The position numbers and the translations under genes are program-made. A stretch of DNA of 12,277 nucleotides from Flavobacteriales bacterium UBA4660 (GTDB taxonomy: Bacteria; Bacteroidota; Bacteroidia; Flavobacteriales_D; Sanyastnellaceae), in the NCBI GenBank assembly GCA_002405435.1, contig DHLU01000143.1:1-12277 (forward strand), given 5' to 3'. Under the pieces are notes generated by a model. The model searched no databases. It was given only the letters and a program-made list of their open reading frames with translations, and was not told the DNA's origin. Below are positions 8,101 to 12,277 of this stretch, piece after piece. Within the stretch, counting starts at the first letter, position 1, and every line of letters begins with the position of its first letter.

Positions 8101-8838
8101 GAATACCAGTGATACATTGTTTACTGCCGCGTTGCCGGCTACAAAAAATCCCTGGCTGTTGCACTGTTGTCCGTCGAGGTCAAGTGCCTCGTATGCAGCA
8201 TCGGTAGCTCCGTTGAAAAACACCAATACGAGTCCGTCAAGTGACTCGTAGGGTGCGCCAAACAACTCGATGAATTCGAGGTTGTCGGTGGAGGGGTTGT
8301 CGCAGTCAAGTTCATTGATGACGACGGTGGGCATGACCGATGAGGACCAGAATCCGGCGCCGCTCTCGGTGCCGTTGCCGGTATAGGTATATGATGGTTG
8401 TCCCGCCACAAATGAGCCGGACTGCCATAAGCCGGCCAGCACCGCTTCCGGCTCGCGGCCGTTACCGGCACTGCCGTATTCCATGAAGCAGACCATATTG
8501 GCCGGGTTTCCGAAAGAGCCGGAGGGCAGGTAGAGGCCAAGGTCGGCCCCTGTTTCTGCAGCCACAAATCCAACTCCGGTGGCCCACTGGAAGGTGACTT
8601 CTTCTCCGGCGCCCAGGTTGAAGTCGCCCGATTGTACCGTTACCTGAGGACTTGAGCCCAGGCCGGTGCTGTAACTAAAGAGCGAGCACATACGGTAGCC
8701 GCTTACGTCAATGGCGGCGGCACCGAAATTCTTCAGCGTGATGAGCTGCGCAGCCGGATCAACTTCGGTGAATTGCAGCTGTGCCATGCCAGTGAGTGGA
8801 ATGAAAGCTAGAAGAAGGATGCGTAAAAATTTTTTCAT
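5131..8838 (-). CDS. Giant multidomain T9SS-secreted LTD/OB/PKD protein
   Basis: 1235-residue exported protein. Order: signal peptide (1-20, ending GMAQ); LTD-like segment (about 21-165); a second LTD-like segment (about 171-347; VVINELDCDNPS, NLEFIELFG); two tandem cysteine modules (349-466 and 467-584); a third LTD domain (587-752) whose LFFSEYIEGTSNNKAFEIF stretch (590-608) is of the type found beside extracellular nucleases; Calx-beta (757-866); two OB-fold-like segments (about 870-965 and 970-1070; ELQGIVHGINF, DFSLIDGDAGINVF); PKD (1072-1155; WDFGDGTT at 1101-1108); and a T9SS type A sorting domain (1164-1235; YPNP at 1169-1172, GIYLIQS). No endonuclease, phosphatase or protease motif is visible, so it may be an adhesin or structural surface protein rather than an enzyme. 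A mostly beta fold is expected throughout. The ATG at 8836-8838 starts the signal peptide directly. A candidate promoter lies in the 108-base spacer behind the GNAT gene, so it is probably transcribed separately. Confidence 0.92.
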   Translation of the reverse strand: MKKFLRILLLAFIPLTGMAQLQFTEVDPAAQLITLKNFGAAAIDVSGYRMCSLFSYSTGLGSSPQVTVQSGDFNLGAGEEVTFQWATGVGFVAAETGADLGLYLPSGSFGNPANMVCFMEYGSAGNGREPEAVLAGLWQSGSFVAGQPSYTYTGNGTESGAGFWSSSVMPTVVINELDCDNPSTDNLEFIELFGAPYESLDGLVLVFFNGATDAAYEALDLDGQQCNSQGFFVAGNAAVNNVSLVFSDNTLQNGADAVALYLGNASDFADGTPVTSANLVDALVYDTDDADDVALINALTPGQSQLNESAGGASDQLSLSRVPDGGAPLSTTSYVTQGPTPGTSNVLPCDAGQVSLSGGGDAVTLCLDEGPTTATFSHTTSADNESYLYAVADLSDLILFTSSSETIDFGALPAGTCHVFGFAYNGTLDAASAETGNPVSGLAASLCGSLSVNFVEVTKTECSAIVCDGGAVTANMGQTYFEVCQDETADPISFSYFTTGNAPQYDFVLVSALGAILAFPFGPNYAFNAIAPGTYLIYGINYDGTIDPATVEVGDFLSQLEVDGVCFDVSDAAVTVVVANCGTVDACDDLFFSEYIEGTSNNKAFEIFNPTNAAVNLEDYTVVLYSNGSVTPTTSFVLPGTLGAQESFVVANFDSAPELLALSDETSFVCNFNGDDVLHLVKSGEVIDVFGELGTDPGLAWDIPGGSALNQTLVRKSFITSPVADWSVGQAQWDVFPVDDFSHLGAHTFEACSTTVPQLSFSTSAQGATEGDVVTVTITVSNPVIDAEVTIAVSGGTATEGLDYTSSLPLTLNFPEGSTSSQSFTVQILDDVLEEDIPESIQLVMSGNEDELDFIIQAHTISIAPSDQTYPLHTIAEVTTLDAMGIVDSLNVSCELQGIVHGINFNSAGLDFSLIDGDAGINVFLTTGTLGYTVTEGHELSVQGTVAQFEGLATFIPVEITVLSAGNPLQEPETITALNESHESGMVRFTCVELVDPAQWTNAGMDFVVGLTDGVNTFDMLVESECALYGTPAPDGHFTVVGIGHQRDPASPYDSQYMVRPRYLSDLSEFVIASFTAPIEITQDNVFAVTNNSVGASAYFWDFGDGTTSTSQNPSHEYDDSFIEGLSGGTVTVSLVVESASGCTDSTAVEIDVLFVGVDEMTTDGLAVYPNPADEFVRLDFTSPPGEVAIYDGAGRQVLRLQPIGNAVTVDVSTWAQGIYLIQSPHMQPVRFVVN
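7087..7794 (-). repeat. Tandem duplication of a 118-residue cysteine module inside the giant T9SS protein
   Basis: Residues 349-466 and 467-584 are two diverged copies of one module. Cysteines sit at 349, 366, 447, 462 in the first and 467, 484, 566, 581 in the second, giving spacings of 17/81/15 and 17/82/15. The best-conserved core is LPAGTCHVFGFAYNGTLD (412-429) against APGTYLIYGINYDGTID (531-547). The first copy has an extra Cys417 where the second has Tyr535. Two disulfides per module seem likely in an extracellular protein. Similar Cys-framed modules recur, from memory, in large secreted proteins of Saprospiraceae and Flavobacteriales, without an assigned function. Confidence 0.8.
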
Positions 8839-8927
8839 AGATGGGTATTTCGGTGTTGTATTTCAGTTTGTCGGCACGGTGCGCGGCATACCTGTACGGG
8901 TTGTCAGCCCAGCACAACGAGCGGTTG

Positions 8928-8935
8928 CGAAGATA
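8928..8935 (-). promoter_or_regulatory. Putative -7 element for the giant T9SS gene
   Basis: On the minus strand the spacer reads TATCTTCG followed by CAACC, one mismatch from TAnnTTTG. It lies 89 bases upstream of the start at 8838, in the gap between the GNAT stop and this gene. No convincing -33 TTG is seen. If real, it gives the large gene its own promoter and a leader of about 80 bases. Confidence 0.35.
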
Positions 8936-8946
8936 ATCTGCCGGCG

Positions 8947-9477
8947 CTACATGCCCGGATTCACGGGCGCGGTAGCGGGCAGTTGTTTCTGCATGATGAA
9001 GTCGTCCATCACAAATCCGCCCCCGATATCGAGCACGGCTTCTTCTGCCACCGCAAAACCATGGTGCCGGTAAAAGTCCACAGCGGGATTGCGGCGGTTG
9101 ACTTGAAGCACCATGCGGCGGCTGCCCTCCTCAACGGCCAGTGCGGTCACATGGCCCAACAGCGCAGCGCCCAAACCGTGGCCTTTGGCTTCGGGCAGCA
9201 CATACAGCTTGTGCAGTTTCACCGACTGCGCATCCCAATTTCCGATGGAGGCAAAACCTGCGCAGACGGAGCTGCGGGTTGCCAGAAAAAAACGGTGTCC
9301 TTCCCTGGTCATTTGCCGCAAGAGGCTCGCTTCACTGTACATCATGTCGAGCATGTAGTGGATTTGCGCCGGGCTGATGATCGCGCTGTAGGCGGCGGGC
9401 CAGGTGGTATGGGCCACATGGCGGATCGCTGGAATATCGGACTCACCAGCCCGGCGAATGGTCAGGTCAGGGAGCAT
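8947..9477 (-). CDS. GNAT family N-acetyltransferase
   Basis: 176 residues, a normal single GNAT domain predicted to transfer an acetyl group from acetyl-CoA to an amine in the cytoplasm. It begins with TIRRAGESDIPAIRHVA, the usual beta1-alpha1 start. Motif A is LYVLPEAKGHGLGAALL (91-107), with the pyrophosphate-binding loop KGHGLG in which Lys98 stands where Gln/Arg is usual. Motif B is NRRNPAVDFYRHHGF (127-141) with the common N...A..FY..HGF pattern. The C-terminal DIGGGFVMDDFIM (150-162) recalls PaiA-like polyamine acetyltransferases, but the substrate is not provable. The frame extends to an ATG at 9522, but I chose the ATG at 9475-9477 because it precedes a standard GNAT N-terminus and reduces the overlap with the upstream gene from 56 to 11 bases. 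It is probably co-transcribed with that small exported protein. Confidence 0.9.
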   Translation of the reverse strand: MLPDLTIRRAGESDIPAIRHVAHTTWPAAYSAIISPAQIHYMLDMMYSEASLLRQMTREGHRFFLATRSSVCAGFASIGNWDAQSVKLHKLYVLPEAKGHGLGAALLGHVTALAVEEGSRRMVLQVNRRNPAVDFYRHHGFAVAEEAVLDIGGGFVMDDFIMQKQLPATAPVNPGM

Positions 9478-9808
9478 CGGTAACCACCGTGAATGTCCAT
9501 TGCCGGTGAAGCCCTTCGCCATGAAACAGGAGGTAATAGGAACCGGCCATCAGGCCGTTCAACGGGTATTCCCACCGTGAAATTCCCTCGGAAAAATGGT
9601 GTATAGCTGTGGTAATCAGGGTATCGGTACCTATTACTGCACATTCGACATCGGCCGGGTGCGGCAATACCAGGTGCACCTTGAGGGTATCGAAGCGGCC
9701 CGGGGTTGTTTGGCCGAAGATCAATTCGGCCTGCTGTGCCTTCAGTGACCGCAGCGGCAAGAGGATCATCAGCAGGGCGGAGAAGCGGGATGTGAGCGGT
9801 AAGCGCAT
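9467..9808 (-). CDS. Small exported protein resembling a stand-alone T9SS sorting domain
   Basis: 113 residues. A basic then hydrophobic leader (1-25, ending LKAQ) looks like a Sec signal peptide typical of Bacteroidota. The mature part of about 88 residues is a run of predicted beta strands; its second half, with LNGLMAGSYYLLFHGEGLHR (83-102) and the final QWTFTVV, matches the pattern of T9SS type A sorting domains (...GLxxGxYxLxxxxG...K/TxxVV). It lacks the usual YPNP opening and has no cargo domain in front. It contains two D-T-L sequons (40-42, 62-64). It may be a periplasmic or surface protein with a sorting-domain-like fold, or an unrelated small Ig-like protein. The stop overlaps the GNAT start by 11 bases. 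I preferred this frame to an overlapping 131-residue frame (9462-9857), which has no signal peptide or domain pattern. Confidence 0.65.
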   Translation of the reverse strand: MRLPLTSRFSALLMILLPLRSLKAQQAELIFGQTTPGRFDTLKVHLVLPHPADVECAVIGTDTLITTAIHHFSEGISRWEYPLNGLMAGSYYLLFHGEGLHRQWTFTVVTDAP

Positions 9809-10081
9809 GCGGCACGAAGGTACGCAGGGCTGCGGACCGGTTGAAGCGAAGGGCCAACCTGGTGGTTCAGAGATTTAACAGTTTAATAATGAGCACGCTA
9901 ATTGAATACATGGGCAGTGTCCTTTCCGGCAGATGGCCTCCGCATGGGCGGGCATGGCCGTGGGTAGCAGTTTTAATAATTCTTTGCGAGGCGCCAAGTT
10001 ACCGAAGCCAATAGGCCTGTACTTTCGCCCCCGTAGCCGGTTTTGCCCCCTGAGTTGCTTTCCGGCCTTCTACACTACTGC
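9809..10081. other. Divergent intergenic spacer
   Basis: 273 bases without a supportable gene between the small exported protein and the DUF2723 gene. It holds a near-repeat, CAGTTTAATAAT (9879-9890) and CAGTTTTAATAAT (9968-9980), spaced 89-90 bases apart and each AT-rich within GC-rich surroundings. A small hairpin, CCGC (9940-9943) with GCGG (9948-9951), lies between them. The promoters for both flanking genes should be here; only the rightward one has a candidate -7 element. Confidence 0.5.
10020..10027 (+). promoter_or_regulatory. Putative -7 element for the DUF2723 gene
   Basis: TACTTTCG, followed by CCCCC, matches TAnnTTTG with one mismatch and is very like the minus-strand TATCTTCG before the giant T9SS gene. 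It ends 54 bases before the start at 10082, implying a leader of about 45 bases. No clear -33 TTG is visible. Confidence 0.35.
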
Positions 10082-12277
10082 ATGAGCTACCAACGCATTA
10101 ACATCCTGACCGGCTGGTTTGTCTTCCTTGCCGCCCTGGTCACTTATATGCTTACCCTGGAACCCACCATGAGCTTTTGGGATTGCGGGGAATTTATCGC
10201 CACAGCTTACAAACTCGAGGTAGGTCATCCGCCAGGGGCGCCCCTGTTTATGCTGCTTGCGCGCCTTTTTGTCATTCCCGTTTCAGACCCTGCGTTGGTG
10301 CCCTACTGGGTGAATATGGTTTCGGCGATGTCTTCTGCCTTCACCATCCTGTTTTTGTTTTGGAGCATTACCCACCTGGCCAAAAAACTGGCCGCCGGCG
10401 ACGGTGCCTGGTCTCCGGGTCGCATGGTGGCAGTGATCGGAAGTGGGGTAGTAGGCGCACTGGTCTACACCTGGAGCGATACCTTCTGGTTTTCTGCTGT
10501 CGAAGGCGAGGTGTATGCGATGTCGTCGCTCTTTACGGCCCTCGTATTCTGGGCCATACTCAAATGGGAAGCCAATGTGGAAGAGGCTACCGCCAACGGT
10601 ATCAGCACAAACGAAAACCGCTGGCTGATCTTCATTGCCTATATGATGGGGCTGTCGATTGGCGTTCACCTGCTGAACCTATTGGCCATTCCCGCCATTT
10701 GTTTTGTATATTATTTCAAGAAATTTCCTGTTACGCGCAAAGGGGTAATCTACACCTCAGTGATTGCGCTGTTGCTGCTCGCGCTTATTCAGGTGGGCAT
10801 CATCAGTGGCGCAGTGAAGTTGGCCGGACAGTTTGAATTATTTTTCGTCAACCAGTTAGGCATGGCATTCAACAGCGGCACGCTGGTTTACATTGCCCTT
10901 CTCCTTTCGCTGATCATATTCGGACTCTACTGGAGCCGCAGGAACGCCATGCCGGTGCTCAATACGTTTATCCTCGGCGTGACCTTCGCGCTCATCGGCT
11001 ACAGTACCTTCACGATGATTCCCATCCGCTCAGCCGCGGATCCCCCCATCAACGAGAACAAACCGAATAACCTCTTTGCGATACTGGCATACCTCAACCG
11101 CGAGCAATATGGCGACCGTCCGCTGCTACACGGCCCCTTCTGGAATACACCCACCACCGACGACCCATTTACAGACGGCCCGCCGAGTTATATAAAATCT
11201 TACAGCGTTTATACGACTAAGGGAACCAAACCGCGCAGGGTACTCTCTTGCAGAGACAGGTTTGAAGCGGAGGCTTATGTCACTGAGAACGCCGACAAGA
11301 ATTACAAGATTGTGAGTGAATACATCGACAGCGGTGAGAAAAAAAGCAGCAAGCCGGTGTATGACCCAAAATACTGCACGCTATTTCCGCGTATGTACAG
11401 CAGCGTGGGCAACCACATCCGCGAGTATAAATCATGGAGCGATTACCAGGGCTATAACAACCCGGCTAAACGCGCAGTGCTCGCGCGCAAGGAAAAAATG
11501 TACACAACGGCGCAGCAGAAGTCGCGTCAGTTTGGATACTACATCAACCAGGACCTTGAACCACGTCTGAAGCAGATGGTGCAAGACAGTTTGCGCTATT
11601 ACACGCTGCAGGAAAGGGCGCTTAACAAACAACTGATTCCCACTTTTGTGGAAGACAAGCGCTTCTTTTTCCGCTATCAGGTCGGCTGGATGTACCTGCG
11701 TTACTTTATGTGGAATTTTGCAGGCCGGCAGAATGACATTCAGGGCCACGGAGATTTTCGCGAGGGCAACTGGATCAGTGGAATTACATCCATAGACCAG
11801 CAGCGTCTGGGCAACCAGAAAGAACTGCCAGATGCGCAACTCACCAACCGGGCCTTCAACAAGTTTTACTACCTGCCGCTGATTCTCGGGCTAATTGGAC
11901 TGATTTTCCAGCTGGTAAAAAATGTCAGGGATTTTACTGTGGTTATGCTGCTCTTTTTGATGACTGGTGCGGCCATCGTAGTGTATCTCAACCAGACGCC
12001 GCTGCAACCCCGGGAACGTGACTATGCCTATGCCGGATCTTTTTACGCCTTCACGATTTGGATTGGTCTTGCGGTCTATGCGCTCTACCATGTGGCCATT
12101 CGCTTGGCGCGGAAACAATACGGTGTGCTGGCGTTGATGACACTGGGCGGAACCGCGGTCATCTTCCTGCTCGAATCTGCAGTAGGAAACGGACACGCGT
12201 TTAGCTATACCCTGGCCTTTATGAGTGTGGTGACCCTTTCACTATGCGGAATCATGCTCGCGGCAGGCAAGATCATG
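10082..12277 (+). CDS. DUF2723 (TMEM260-like) membrane glycosyltransferase, 3' end cut
   Basis: An uninterrupted frame of 732 codons runs from ATG 10082 to the window edge, so the C-terminus is missing. The protein is polytopic. Family signatures are LEPTMSFWDCGEFIATAY (26-43), with acidic residues just after the first helix, and VGHPPGAPLFMLLAR (47-61). DUF2723 belongs with GT-C-type glycosyltransferases; its animal member TMEM260 is a protein O-mannosyltransferase acting on extracellular IPT beta-sandwich domains. A cluster of helices (to about 318) is followed by a hydrophilic stretch of about 275 residues (319-595), then further helices with TPLQPRERDYAYAGSFYAFT (639-658) between them. 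Bacteroidota members are usually around 1000 residues or more, often with a C-terminal extension. I infer a role in glycosylating exported proteins or glycans at the periplasmic face of the inner membrane. The start is supported by alignment of the first helix to the family pattern. Confidence 0.9.
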   Translation, partial: MSYQRINILTGWFVFLAALVTYMLTLEPTMSFWDCGEFIATAYKLEVGHPPGAPLFMLLARLFVIPVSDPALVPYWVNMVSAMSSAFTILFLFWSITHLAKKLAAGDGAWSPGRMVAVIGSGVVGALVYTWSDTFWFSAVEGEVYAMSSLFTALVFWAILKWEANVEEATANGISTNENRWLIFIAYMMGLSIGVHLLNLLAIPAICFVYYFKKFPVTRKGVIYTSVIALLLLALIQVGIISGAVKLAGQFELFFVNQLGMAFNSGTLVYIALLLSLIIFGLYWSRRNAMPVLNTFILGVTFALIGYSTFTMIPIRSAADPPINENKPNNLFAILAYLNREQYGDRPLLHGPFWNTPTTDDPFTDGPPSYIKSYSVYTTKGTKPRRVLSCRDRFEAEAYVTENADKNYKIVSEYIDSGEKKSSKPVYDPKYCTLFPRMYSSVGNHIREYKSWSDYQGYNNPAKRAVLARKEKMYTTAQQKSRQFGYYINQDLEPRLKQMVQDSLRYYTLQERALNKQLIPTFVEDKRFFFRYQVGWMYLRYFMWNFAGRQNDIQGHGDFREGNWISGITSIDQQRLGNQKELPDAQLTNRAFNKFYYLPLILGLIGLIFQLVKNVRDFTVVMLLFLMTGAAIVVYLNQTPLQPRERDYAYAGSFYAFTIWIGLAVYALYHVAIRLARKQYGVLALMTLGGTAVIFLLESAVGNGHAFSYTLAFMSVVTLSLCGIMLAAGKIM

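Noticed and set aside
9462..9857. 131-codon minus-strand frame overlapping the 113-residue exported protein
   Set aside because: Out of frame with the signal-peptide-bearing protein, with no leader or domain pattern; the alternative frame has a coherent signal peptide and beta-rich mature part.
10177..10836. 219-codon + strand frame inside the DUF2723 gene
   Set aside because: It is the +1-shifted reading of a 732-codon frame with unambiguous DUF2723 motifs.
1..12277. CRISPR array, tRNA/rRNA genes, insertion sequence or defence island
   Set aside because: No regularly spaced repeats, no cloverleaf or rRNA-like sequence, no transposase motifs or terminal inverted repeats, and no nuclease, helicase or toxin-antitoxin gene pairs were seen.

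Overview
This window comes from a member of the Bacteroidota, most likely a Flavobacteriales-type or related marine/environmental lineage. Four things point there: two very large secreted proteins end in type IX secretion system (T9SS) C-terminal sorting domains with YPNP motifs; leader peptides end in ...AQ; none of the genes has a clear Shine-Dalgarno sequence; and several spacers carry TAnnTTTG/TAnnTTCG-like -7 elements. By eye the base composition is slightly above half G+C. There are no RNA genes, CRISPR arrays or mobile elements.

Layout. At the left edge is the 3' end of an acidic, unrecognised + strand gene (to 418), followed by a hairpin terminator. A minus-strand pair follows (577-2092): a DUF502 membrane protein upstream of an EamA/DMT permease, with overlapping ends. 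A 222-base divergent spacer with clustered GTTAAC/GGTTA motifs and a 12-bp palindrome separates this pair from a + strand gene (2315-5002). That gene encodes an 895-residue T9SS cargo with a lamin-tail (LTD) domain, a Calx-beta domain and a choice-of-anchor I propeller-like domain. Tail to tail with it, across a strong hairpin terminator, lies a 1235-residue minus-strand T9SS cargo (5131-8838). It has three LTD-like segments, two tandem 118-residue cysteine modules, Calx-beta, two OB-fold-like segments and PKD. Upstream of it on the same strand are a GNAT acetyltransferase (8947-9477) and, overlapping that, a 113-residue exported protein that resembles a free-standing T9SS sorting domain (9467-9808). 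A second divergent spacer leads to the right-edge gene (10082 to the end), a DUF2723/TMEM260-like polytopic glycosyltransferase that is open through the window edge.

How the parts may relate. The unifying theme is the cell surface: two T9SS cargos, a small exported sorting-domain-like protein, and a predicted membrane O-glycosyltransferase of a family whose animal member O-mannosylates extracellular beta-sandwich domains. A functional link between the glycosyltransferase and the cargos is inference from proximity and from a few D-S/T-hydrophobic sequons. The permease, DUF502 and GNAT genes look like ordinary housekeeping or accessory genes. I did not find a defence system or any obviously new multi-gene machine. 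The most noteworthy items are the nuclease-like LTD/OB architecture without a visible nuclease, the tandem cysteine modules, and the stand-alone sorting-domain-like protein.
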